Below, piece after piece: positions 29,314-37,503 of a stretch of 64,000 nt of DNA. Source of the stretch: Kordia jejudonensis (GTDB lineage: Bacteria; Bacteroidota; Bacteroidia; Flavobacteriales; Flavobacteriaceae); the NCBI RefSeq assembly GCF_001005315.1, contig NZ_LBMG01000038.1:1-64000 (forward strand). The letters run 5' to 3'. Numbering within the stretch: position 1 is the stretch's first letter; every line of letters begins with the position of its first letter. The notes beneath the pieces are model-generated. The model had not been told where the DNA came from and made no database searches. It was given only the letters and a program-made list of their open reading frames with translations. Made by a program: the position numbers and the translations under genes.

Positions 29314-29345
29314 ATAAACACAAATAATAATTAAATTTTTAAAAA

Positions 29346-29786
29346 ATGAAGAAAGTAATTTTAAGTGCAGCTATCATAATAGCTTTAGGTTTTACAAGTT
29401 GTAAAAACGACACAAAAAAAGAAGTTAGTTCAATTACTAAAGAAGTTTCAAAAGAAGTTGTGATGACAGACTTATCGTTTGGTGTAAGAGGTAATTGTGG
29501 TATGTGTAAAAGTACCATTGAAAAAGCTGCTAATAGTATTGATGGTGTTACAGCTGCAAACTGGGATAGAAATAAAAAGAAAATAGACGTCTCTTTTGAT
29601 AGTTCTATAGCAGATGCAATGGCAATCCATAATGCAATTGCTGCATCTGGGTATGATACTGAAAAAGTAGCAGGTAATGAGGAAGCCTACAAAAACTTAC
29701 CAGGTTGTTGTAAATATGACCATACTATGGCAATGAATCAATCTGGAGAAAATAAAAGTGAAGACCATTCTCAACACAATCATTGA
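29346..29786 (+). CDS. HMA-domain periplasmic lipoprotein
   Basis: The 146-residue protein has a lipoprotein signal (FTSCKND, Cys18) and a single HMA fold with GNCGMCKSTIEKA (CxxC) and the downstream IHNAIAASGYDTEK helix. The His-rich tail has CCKYDHTMAMNQ and HSQHNH. It looks like a periplasmic copper chaperone. It is the last gene of the copper operon, and a hairpin follows at 29803. Confidence 0.82.
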   Translation: MKKVILSAAIIIALGFTSCKNDTKKEVSSITKEVSKEVVMTDLSFGVRGNCGMCKSTIEKAANSIDGVTAANWDRNKKKIDVSFDSSIADAMAIHNAIAASGYDTEKVAGNEEAYKNLPGCCKYDHTMAMNQSGENKSEDHSQHNH

Positions 29787-29802
29787 TTAAGAAAAAGTGG
29801 TT

Positions 29803-29831
29803 TAAAGGGTTTTGTGATCATTACCCTTTAA
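29803..29831. terminator. Hairpin between converging genes
   Basis: TTAAAGGGT (29803-29811) pairs with ACCCTTTAA (29823-29831). It separates the copper operon from the converging small minus-strand gene and overlaps that gene's stop. The following T run is weak. Confidence 0.5.
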
Positions 29832-30048
29832 GGTTGCTTTTCGCATCCCTTACAGCTTTCACTAATCCGCTATAGGCGCTTACATAATATTTTGAAACCC
29901 TTAAAAATCCGTAAACAACAATTCCTGAAATGATAATTTTAGTAGTTGGATGCTTTAAAATTTCTTTTGTGTTTATGATGGGTTTTATTTCTGATTTTAT
30001 CGAATCTAAATCGAGTTTACCTTCTATTGAATTTTCTTTTCTTTTCAT
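29821..30048 (-). CDS. Small single-helix membrane protein of unknown function
   Basis: From the ATG at 30046-30048 the protein has 75 residues: a charged N-terminal part, a hydrophobic segment (about 35-52, TKIIISGIVVYGFLRVS) and a basic end. An upstream ATG at 30090 would add 14 residues. No family recognised. It points toward the copper operon from the far side. Confidence 0.5.
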   Translation of the reverse strand: MKRKENSIEGKLDLDSIKSEIKPIINTKEILKHPTTKIIISGIVVYGFLRVSKYYVSAYSGLVKAVRDAKSNLKG

Positions 30049-30377
30049 GAAATAAAGCTTTGTAATTAAAAAATTATTTAAGGAGATCAAAGCGTTATAC
30101 TTTGAATGCTGTAATTATTCAGAATCTCTAAATTCCGTTATGAAGCAAAGATGAATAGAAGTTGTTAAAAATCATTTGTTCACTTTTGTAACTTGAACAA
30201 TTTGAAAGGAGTCAAAAATATCCAATTACAAATTTAGGATATAAGCTTTAGAAGATTTTTACAATACCAATAATGAGTTCAACGGTTTTGAGTAAAAAGT
30301 GACTCACCAAACTTGTTTACCAAAATGCAAGCATGTAAAGGTCTAATAATCAATAATTTGAATTTTTAAATTTTTTA

Positions 30378-30470
30378 AGTCATTTACAGGGTATTCTTTG
30401 GTAAAATATTAGTCAATTCTGAGTCATTCTTTGGTAACTTATAGGGAACTCTTGAGTCACTTATTAGTCA
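30378..30470. promoter_or_regulatory. Array of five AGTCA direct repeats at 33/11-bp spacing
   Basis: AGTCA starts at 30378, 30411, 30422, 30455 and 30466, giving intervals 33, 11, 33, 11. ATTCTTTGGTAA occurs at 30393 and 30426. A TAAATTTC -7-like element lies at 30481, 10 bp past the last repeat. It is probably a multi-site regulator target for the second metal operon. Apart from this array, 30049-30648 holds no gene. Confidence 0.5.
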
Positions 30471-30648
30471 TTATTTAACTTAAATTTCATGAAAAATTCT
30501 TTCGACTATAAATTATTTAGGTACGAGAATAGTCTTATTTTCTTATATTAAAACCGCTTAAAATTGCTATAAAATAAGTTTAATATAAATTAGTGAGTCA
30601 TAAAGATCGACAAATAATTTTTGCACAGCAATTGCAACAAATAATTCA

Positions 30649-30656
30649 TATATTTG
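30649..30656 (+). promoter_or_regulatory. TAnnTTTG -7 element of the second metal operon
   Basis: TATATTTG matches the consensus exactly and ends 5 bases before the ATG at 30662. TTG triplets at 30621 and 30632 are possible -33 partners, though spacing is not ideal. The imperfect dyad TTGC...GCAA lies just upstream. Confidence 0.55.
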
Positions 30657-30661
30657 ACCAA

Positions 30662-30973
30662 ATGAAATTTTTAGCTGCAATATTATCAATATATATCTTT
30701 TCACTAAACTTTTTCCCATGTGGAGATAGTAGTAATGAAGAAAACGAAATCAAAACAGAAATTACCTATGATGTTAATGACGATTATGGGCATCAAGATT
30801 CTGATTTGTGCTCACCGTTTTGTCATTGTAATTGTTGTCACATCAATGTTATGCAATTTAAAATTGTTGACTTTACTTTAGCAACAATAGATATTTCTGC
30901 AAAAATCTTTTATTATTCGGCTGGATTAATTAAAAACTTCAATCCAACTATCTTACAACCTCCACAAGTATAA
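30662..30973 (+). CDS. DUF6660 family small Cys/His-rich protein
   Basis: Starting at ATG 30662 gives 103 residues: a signal peptide (MKFLAAILSIYIFSLNFFPC), an acidic region, then DLCSPFCHCNCCHINV, a dense Cys/His cluster. The conserved ending QPPQV matches DUF6660 as I recall it. A frame start at 30593 would place the signal peptide internally and is unlikely. It heads the second metal operon, paralleling the HYC protein of the copper operon. Confidence 0.8.
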   Translation: MKFLAAILSIYIFSLNFFPCGDSSNEENEIKTEITYDVNDDYGHQDSDLCSPFCHCNCCHINVMQFKIVDFTLATIDISAKIFYYSAGLIKNFNPTILQPPQV

Positions 30974-30998
30974 TTTAGTTTTTACAGGATAACTACAC

Positions 30999-31059
30999 CC
31001 TTTTTTAAGCAAAAAAGGAATTTTCATCATTTCGTATTACAACTATAATCCGTTGTAAT
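30999..31059 (+). other. Two hairpins between the DUF6660 gene and czcA
   Basis: CCTTTTTT (30999-31006) pairs with AAAAAAGG (31011-31018). ATTACAAC (31036-31043) pairs with GTTGTAAT (31052-31059). Neither is followed by a strong T run. They may set the ratio between the small protein and the large pump by attenuation or RNA processing. Confidence 0.45.
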
Positions 31060-31092
31060 TCGGACTGTTTTAACTAAATTAATATATTTTCT

Positions 31093-34000
31093 ATGATAAA
31101 TAAAATCATTGATTTTTCAATCAATAACAAGTTTATTATTGGTTTGTTAACCCTTACCATTATTGGAGCAGGAATTTGGAGTATGACTAAAGTACCTATA
31201 GATGCTGTTCCTGACATTACTAATAATCAAGTACAAGTAATTACCCAATCTCCGAATTTAGGAACTGAAGATATTGAGCAAATAATTACCTATCCTGTAG
31301 AGATCGCAATGAGTAATCTTCCAAATGTGGAAGAAATACGTTCAATCTCTCGCTTTGGTTTATCTGTGGTTACAATAGTTTTTGATGATGATATGGGAAC
31401 ATATCTTCCTCGTCAATTAGTTTCAGAAAAACTAAATGAAGTAAAAGAACAAATTCCCGAAGGTTTTGGAGAGCCATCAATGGGACCAATCTCAACAGGA
31501 TTAGGAGAAATTTATCAATATACTTTAAAGGTAAAACCTGAATACAGTAACAAATATTCTATTGCTGATCTACGTACAATGCAAGATTGGATTGTACAAC
31601 GTCAAATGGCAATGGTAGATGGTGTGGTGGAAGTAAATGCTATAGGCGGTAAAGTAAAGCAATATGAAGTAGCCGTTGATCCGAATGAGTTAAAAGCAAT
31701 AGGATTAACAATTATAGACATTTTTGAAGCACTTGAAGCCAATAATCAAAATACAGGAGGTGCTTATATTGAAAAAAATCATCAAGCCAATTTTATACGT
31801 GGGGAAGGTTTGGTTCGTAATTTTGAGGATATTAAAAAAATTACGATTAAAACTATAAACAATATTCCCATTACAATAAGTGATGTTGCAACTGTTCAGT
31901 ACGGCTCGGCAATTCGTTATGGTGCTTTAACACAAGATGGCGAAGGCGAAGTTGTTGGTGGTTTAGTAATGATGTTAAAAGGTGCTAATTCCAATGAGGT
32001 TATCGACAATGTTAAAAAACGAATGGAACAAATCCAAAAGTCGCTACCTGAAGGTGTTGTCATAGAGCCACTTTTAGATAGAAGTAAATTAATTGGCGAG
32101 ACAACTTCTACGGTAGCAAATAACTTAATTGAAGGTGCGTTGATCGTAATATTCGTACTTATATTCTTATTAGGGAATTGGAGAGGTGGATTAATTGTCG
32201 CTTCAACGATACCATTATCGTTACTTTTTGCTTTTATATTAATGAATGCTTTTGATGTTTGGGCAAACTTGATGAGTTTAGGAGCTATTGACTTTGGAAT
32301 CATTGTGGACGGCGCAGTTATCATTGTTGAAACGACAGTATTCTTAATTTCTTCACAAATACTCAAAAAGAAAAAAATGTCTTCTAAAGAGAGAAATGAT
32401 ATAGCATCTTCGGCTTCAAAAAAAATGATGAATGCAGCATTTTTTGGTCAGTTAATTATTCTAATAGTTTTTTTACCAATTCTAGCGTTACAAGGTATTG
32501 AAGGAAAAATGTTTAAGCCAATGGCACTAACTTTCATTTTTGCAATGATTGGTGCAATGGTTTTATGTCTTACCTATGTACCAATGATGTCAGCTTTGAT
32601 ATTGAGAGCGCCTAAATCCGATAAAAAGTCGTATGGAGATAAATTTGTGCATTGGGTAGAACGTAAATACCAACCATTATTGGAAAGTTCCTTAAAAAAA
32701 GGGAAACTCATTATTGGTCTTGCTATTGGTTTTTTTGCACTAGCGGTTTTTATGTTTACTCGAATGGGTGGCGAATTTATACCACAACTCGATGAAGGTG
32801 ATATTGCATTTCATGCTATCTTAAAACCAGGGAGTTCTTTAAGTGAAACTATTGAAACAACCACTAAAATTGAACAAATTGTAAAGTCAAAATTTCCTGA
32901 GGTCGATAAAATTGTAAGCCGTATTGGTGTTGCTGAAATACCCACCGATCCAATGCCTATGGATATCGCTGATGTTTTCGTAATTCTAAAACCAAAAAGT
33001 CAATGGACAACAGTTTCTTCTAAAGATCAACTCATAGAAAAAATGAAAGATGCCATTGAAATTGTTCCAGGTGTTAATTATGAATTTACACAACCAATAG
33101 AAATGCGATTCAATGAATTGCTTGAAGGTGTTCGAGAAGATATTGCTATAAAACTCTATGGCGATGATATCAACCTACTTTCTAAAAAGGCACAAGAAAT
33201 ATCTAAAATTATAGCAGGAACACAGGGTATTGGAGACATGAAAGCCGAAGCCACAACAGGATTGCCGCAAATGACGATTACTTACAATAGAAATAAATTA
33301 GCACAATACGGACTTCAAATCAATGATCTCAACAAGATTGTGCAATCTGCATTTGCTGGAGGTAATGCAGGTGTAATTTTTGAAGGAGAAAAACGTTTTG
33401 ACTTAGTAGTTCGCTTAAATACCAAAAACAGAAAAGATATTACAGATATTCAAAATCTTTTTATCAATATTCCATCAAGAGCCCAAATACCACTTCGAGA
33501 AATAGCAGACATATCATACAAATCGGGTCCAATGCAAATTAGTAGAGATAACACTAATAGGAGAACCTATGTAGGAATAAATGTTAGAGGTCGCGATGTG
33601 AAATCATTAGTAACTGAAATTAAATCAAAATTGGATGCGCAATTAGAACTACCATCAGGCTATTTTATTCGTTATGGCGGCGCATTTGAAAATTTGGAGC
33701 GTGCCAGTAGTCGTTTATTTACCGTTGTTCCTATTGCATTGTTACTTATTTTTATATTGATTTATTTTGCACTAAAATCATTACCTCAAACATTGATGAT
33801 TTACATTGCAATTCCGATGGCTACTATCGGTGGTGTTGTAGCGTTGTGGCTAAGAGATATGCCTTTTAGTATATCGGCAGGTGTAGGCTTTATTGTACTC
33901 TTTGGTGTTGCTGTTTTAAATGGACTCGTAATGATTAGCGGACTTAATGAGTTAAAAGACGAAGGCGTAACCAATCTAAAAGATAGAATTATTGAAGGTA

Positions 34001-35427
34001 CTAAAAGAAGAATTAGACCTATTATGCTTACAGCATTTACAGATATTTTAGGTTTCTTACCAATGGCTATTTCTGCATCAGCGGGAGCAGAAGTTCAACG
34101 TCCATTGGCTACTGTGGTTATTGGCGGACTATTGACCTCTACTTTACTCACATTATTCGTTTTACCTATTTTATATCATTGGGTAGAAAATAAATCCTTC
34201 TCATTGAAACCAAATAAAAAATTAGCTACACCAACAATGGTAATAGTTATGTTATTTAGTTGTTTAACACAGGTAAACGCTCAACAACAAAACAATGTAC
34301 TTACAGAAATTACATTGCAAGAAGCCGTAGAAATTTCAAAAAATAAATATCCTTTATTAAAACAAAGACAACTAGAAGTAACCAAACAGGAAAAACAAAA
34401 AGCAATTGTTTACGAACTTGGAACAACTAGAATCTTTACAGGAGGAGAAGAAATAAATAATGATAATGGTATATATACAACTATTGGCATTGGACAATCC
34501 AATATAGATATATTCGGTATTGCTCCAAAAAAGAAGTTACAGCAACAACGTATACAGTTAGCTAAAAAAGCATATCAATTATCTGAACTTGAATTGGAAT
34601 TAGAAGTAAAAAAGGCATGGTCTAATTGTTACCAAATGAAAAGAAATTATCTACTATTTGAAGAATTAGATAGTATTTATTCAAAATTTGAACAAGCAGT
34701 TGCTTTGAATTATGAAGTAGAAGCTATTTCTAAATTAGAATATTTAGCAGCTAGAAATCAATATTTCCAAATTCAAAATAAAAAAGAACAGGCGTATAGT
34801 AATTATCTAATTGCTTTACAAGAATTAAATCTCTGGTTGGCTTCGGATAAAGTATTTACAGTTTCAAAAGATTTTGATATTGAACCATTCTCTAACGTAG
34901 AAAATTTTACAGTAGAAAATCATCCTTCGTATACTATCTCACAAAATATTGTGGCAGAAGCAAATGCAAAGTATAAAGTTGCCAAAGCTAATAACTTACC
35001 TAAATTCAATATACAAGGAGGTTTACAAAGAGTCAATGGCAATTCAGGATTCTACAGTTATCAAGCTGGTATTTCAATCCCTTTCTTGTCAGGTACGAAT
35101 AAATCCAAAACACAAACAGCAAAAATTGATACAGAGATAGCAGAAATAAATGCTAAATTTAGAAAAAAAGAAGTTGAGTCAAAATTTATTCAGGCTAAAG
35201 AAGATTATTTAAAATGGAAAAAAGCTTGGAAGTTTTATGAGAGCAAAATTTTACCATTAACAAAAGGTCAGAAATCAGGTGCTTTGTTAGCATACAGAGA
35301 AGGTGAAATTGATTATACAGCATTTACACAACTCATAAAGGAAGCCATCGAATCTGAACAGCAAGCACTAACGGCTTTAGCAAATTATTTAGAAAGTACT
35401 TTCCAATTACAATATTTTAATCAATAA
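31093..35427 (+). CDS. czcA: CzcA-type RND efflux pump fused to a TolC-like channel
   Basis: The 1444-residue protein is an HME-RND pump (about 1-1035) whose helix 4 reads IDFGIIVDGAVIIVE (Asp400, Asp406), the proton-relay pattern of Zn/Co/Cd pumps. After the last helix comes a new hydrophobic segment ending LTQVNAQQ (about 1045-1065). A TolC-type helical repeat domain (about 1070-1444) follows. Inner-membrane pump and outer-membrane channel are thus encoded in one chain, possibly separated by signal peptidase. The adaptor follows 4 bp later. Confidence 0.9.
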   Translation: MINKIIDFSINNKFIIGLLTLTIIGAGIWSMTKVPIDAVPDITNNQVQVITQSPNLGTEDIEQIITYPVEIAMSNLPNVEEIRSISRFGLSVVTIVFDDDMGTYLPRQLVSEKLNEVKEQIPEGFGEPSMGPISTGLGEIYQYTLKVKPEYSNKYSIADLRTMQDWIVQRQMAMVDGVVEVNAIGGKVKQYEVAVDPNELKAIGLTIIDIFEALEANNQNTGGAYIEKNHQANFIRGEGLVRNFEDIKKITIKTINNIPITISDVATVQYGSAIRYGALTQDGEGEVVGGLVMMLKGANSNEVIDNVKKRMEQIQKSLPEGVVIEPLLDRSKLIGETTSTVANNLIEGALIVIFVLIFLLGNWRGGLIVASTIPLSLLFAFILMNAFDVWANLMSLGAIDFGIIVDGAVIIVETTVFLISSQILKKKKMSSKERNDIASSASKKMMNAAFFGQLIILIVFLPILALQGIEGKMFKPMALTFIFAMIGAMVLCLTYVPMMSALILRAPKSDKKSYGDKFVHWVERKYQPLLESSLKKGKLIIGLAIGFFALAVFMFTRMGGEFIPQLDEGDIAFHAILKPGSSLSETIETTTKIEQIVKSKFPEVDKIVSRIGVAEIPTDPMPMDIADVFVILKPKSQWTTVSSKDQLIEKMKDAIEIVPGVNYEFTQPIEMRFNELLEGVREDIAIKLYGDDINLLSKKAQEISKIIAGTQGIGDMKAEATTGLPQMTITYNRNKLAQYGLQINDLNKIVQSAFAGGNAGVIFEGEKRFDLVVRLNTKNRKDITDIQNLFINIPSRAQIPLREIADISYKSGPMQISRDNTNRRTYVGINVRGRDVKSLVTEIKSKLDAQLELPSGYFIRYGGAFENLERASSRLFTVVPIALLLIFILIYFALKSLPQTLMIYIAIPMATIGGVVALWLRDMPFSISAGVGFIVLFGVAVLNGLVMISGLNELKDEGVTNLKDRIIEGTKRRIRPIMLTAFTDILGFLPMAISASAGAEVQRPLATVVIGGLLTSTLLTLFVLPILYHWVENKSFSLKPNKKLATPTMVIVMLFSCLTQVNAQQQNNVLTEITLQEAVEISKNKYPLLKQRQLEVTKQEKQKAIVYELGTTRIFTGGEEINNDNGIYTTIGIGQSNIDIFGIAPKKKLQQQRIQLAKKAYQLSELELELEVKKAWSNCYQMKRNYLLFEELDSIYSKFEQAVALNYEVEAISKLEYLAARNQYFQIQNKKEQAYSNYLIALQELNLWLASDKVFTVSKDFDIEPFSNVENFTVENHPSYTISQNIVAEANAKYKVAKANNLPKFNIQGGLQRVNGNSGFYSYQAGISIPFLSGTNKSKTQTAKIDTEIAEINAKFRKKEVESKFIQAKEDYLKWKKAWKFYESKILPLTKGQKSGALLAYREGEIDYTAFTQLIKEAIESEQQALTALANYLESTFQLQYFNQ

Positions 35428-35431
35428 TACA

Positions 35432-36631
35432 ATGAAAAAAATATCCTATAAATACATCATATTTATTTTTACAACACTAATAATTGTGTCTTGTGATAGT
35501 AAAGAAAATCATACTGAAAATGATGGACATTCACACGAGCAAGTAAAAAATGATAATGAAGAAGATCACCAAGAAAACGAAGTAATGCTAAACGCAAGAC
35601 AGTTTGAAGCATTGAAAATGAAAATAGATACACTTACTTTACGAAATATGAGTGGCTATGTGGAAGCTAACGGAACATTAGAAGTGCCACCACAAAACGA
35701 AGCTGCAATTACTGCTGTAATAGGAGCTAATGTTGTATCTATTAAAGTCATTGAAGGCGACAAAGTTAACAAAGGGCAAGTAGTAGCCTATTTATCTCAT
35801 CCAGATATCATAAAACGACAAACTGAATATTTGAATGCCTACAGCAACAGTAATTTTTTAAAGAAAAACTATGAACGACAAAAAAAGTTATACGATGCAG
35901 GAGTTGGCTCTGGTGCTAATTTCCAAAAAGCAGAGGCAGAATACAAAGCATCAATGACATTGGTTAATGGATTGGCTGCTCAACTAAAAATATTAAACAT
36001 CAATGCTACTTTTGTTGGTGACGGAAATATTGTACAAAATGTACCCTTGCGAAGTCCAATAGAAGGTTTTGTTCAAAAAGTAGAGGTAAAAACAGGACAA
36101 TATGTAGCACCGCAAACTGAATTGTTTGATATTGTAAATACACATCATATTCATGCGGATTTAATGGTTTTTGAAAAAGATGTATTTAAGATCAAAAAAG
36201 GTCAAAAAGTAAGTTTTTCAGTACAGTCAATTCCTGATACAGAACTTACCGCAGAAATATATTCTGTTAGTAAAACTTTTGAAGAAAATCCAAAAGCAGT
36301 TCATGTTCACGCTGAAATAGAAAACAAAAAAGGAAATTTAATTCCTGGAATGTACATTCAAGGTAAAATTCAAGTAGATAAAAGTTACACGAAAGCATTA
36401 CCTGAAAATGCTATCATAAAAGAAGGAGAAAAATTTTATGCTTTTACAGTAGCAAAAAAGAATGACAAATGGAGTTTTATACCTATTGAAGTGATTACAG
36501 GAACAAAAGATGGAGATTGGATAGAAGTTACTTTTGTAGAAGAAATTAAAAATAACACCCTATTCGCTTATAACAATGCTTATTATCTAATTGCTGAAAT
36601 GAAAAAAGGAGAAGCAGAACACTCACACTAA
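35432..36631 (+). CDS. czcB: CzcB-type periplasmic adaptor lipoprotein
   Basis: The 399-residue protein has a lipoprotein signal (IIVSCDSKEN, Cys21) and a His/Asp/Glu-rich head (GHSHEQVKNDNEEDHQEN). The adaptor core has the first lipoyl half VVSIKVIEGDKVNKGQ and the second half VQKVEVKTGQYVAPQT. A barrel and membrane-proximal domain end in GEAEHSH. The His-rich ends fit divalent metal capture. It joins the CzcA-TolC fusion upstream. Confidence 0.9.
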   Translation: MKKISYKYIIFIFTTLIIVSCDSKENHTENDGHSHEQVKNDNEEDHQENEVMLNARQFEALKMKIDTLTLRNMSGYVEANGTLEVPPQNEAAITAVIGANVVSIKVIEGDKVNKGQVVAYLSHPDIIKRQTEYLNAYSNSNFLKKNYERQKKLYDAGVGSGANFQKAEAEYKASMTLVNGLAAQLKILNINATFVGDGNIVQNVPLRSPIEGFVQKVEVKTGQYVAPQTELFDIVNTHHIHADLMVFEKDVFKIKKGQKVSFSVQSIPDTELTAEIYSVSKTFEENPKAVHVHAEIENKKGNLIPGMYIQGKIQVDKSYTKALPENAIIKEGEKFYAFTVAKKNDKWSFIPIEVITGTKDGDWIEVTFVEEIKNNTLFAYNNAYYLIAEMKKGEAEHSH

Positions 36632-36633
36632 TT

Positions 36634-37050
36634 ATGAAAACGATTGAAGAACTATTAGAGTCAAAAAAAATACGTATAACAGCAATGCGCTTATTAATTT
36701 ATAAGTTTCTTGCTGAAAAAAAAGTAGCAGTAACTTTGAGTGACACGGAAAACGCATTTGTAAAAGCGGATAGAACAACACTCTACAGAACTATTAAAAC
36801 ATTTGTTGAAAATGATATTGTCCATCAAATTGATGATGGTACGGGCACAATAAAATATGCTTTATGTGAAGTAGGATGTAGTTGCGATATTAAAACCGAT
36901 TTACATTTGCATTTCTATTGTAGTAATTGTAACGAAACTGTCTGCTTAACAGATCATAAAATCCCTCAAATAAACGTTCCCGAAGGTTTTATTTCTGAAA
37001 ACGTAAACCTAGTGGTAAAAGGTATTTGTAATAAATGTAGTAGTATGTAA
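36634..37050 (+). CDS. Fur-family metalloregulator
   Basis: The 138-residue protein has the Fur winged helix (RITAMRLLIYKFLAEKK; RTTLYRTIKTFVENDIVHQ). A C-terminal half holds the metal cluster HLHFYCSNCNETVCL and a second pair CNKCSSM. The Cys4 pattern is the structural zinc site. It lies 2 bp after czcB, so it probably senses the metal exported by this operon, as Zur-like or Fur-like repressors do. Which metal cannot be read from sequence. Confidence 0.88.
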   Translation: MKTIEELLESKKIRITAMRLLIYKFLAEKKVAVTLSDTENAFVKADRTTLYRTIKTFVENDIVHQIDDGTGTIKYALCEVGCSCDIKTDLHLHFYCSNCNETVCLTDHKIPQINVPEGFISENVNLVVKGICNKCSSM

Positions 37051-37103
37051 ATGCACTTCCTTTGCATTATTTTTAAAAGTATTTTTGTAAAAAATCATTT
37101 AAT

Positions 37104-37481
37104 ATGAAATTCAATTTGAAAATACCAAAACCTTTAAAATTAGCCTATTTAGCAGAATTAAAATCTTACAGATATAGTTTAAAACATAAAGACTTTAATA
37201 AAGCTTGGTATCATTTAGAGAGGAGTCATATTATAGGGCAGTTATATCCTATTGAACATACATATTCGCATTTGTTAATGTTGAGATTTGGTTTGATGCA
37301 AAAAAACACTAAAGAAGTTTTTGGACAAATTATTAGACTGCTTGTTGGTGGCTGGAAATCATTTATTAATCATGTGCCACTTGGTAACACAGGTGGAGCA
37401 GACATACCACCACTAATGCGTATGCCTATTGATGATGATATTCAAAAACTATTTGATAAAAATGAGAAAAAAGAATGTTAA
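37104..37481 (+). CDS. DUF3703 family protein
   Basis: The 125 residues contain the family features AYLAELKSYRYSLKHKDFNKAWYHLERSH-like helices (given here as AWYHLERSHIIGQLYPIEHT, about 32-51) and the ending NTGGADIPPLMRMPI. DUF3703 members are often encoded next to metal-transport genes, and function is unknown. Conserved His residues suggest metal contact. It precedes the P-type ATPase by 22 bp. Confidence 0.82.
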   Translation: MKFNLKIPKPLKLAYLAELKSYRYSLKHKDFNKAWYHLERSHIIGQLYPIEHTYSHLLMLRFGLMQKNTKEVFGQIIRLLVGGWKSFINHVPLGNTGGADIPPLMRMPIDDDIQKLFDKNEKKEC

Positions 37482-37503
37482 TTTAAAAGATATAAAACCG
37501 AAT

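Noticed and set aside
30593-30973. DUF6660 gene starting at 30593
   Set aside because: It would bury the signal peptide. The promoter element at 30649 lies inside the extra part, and ATG 30662 fits better.
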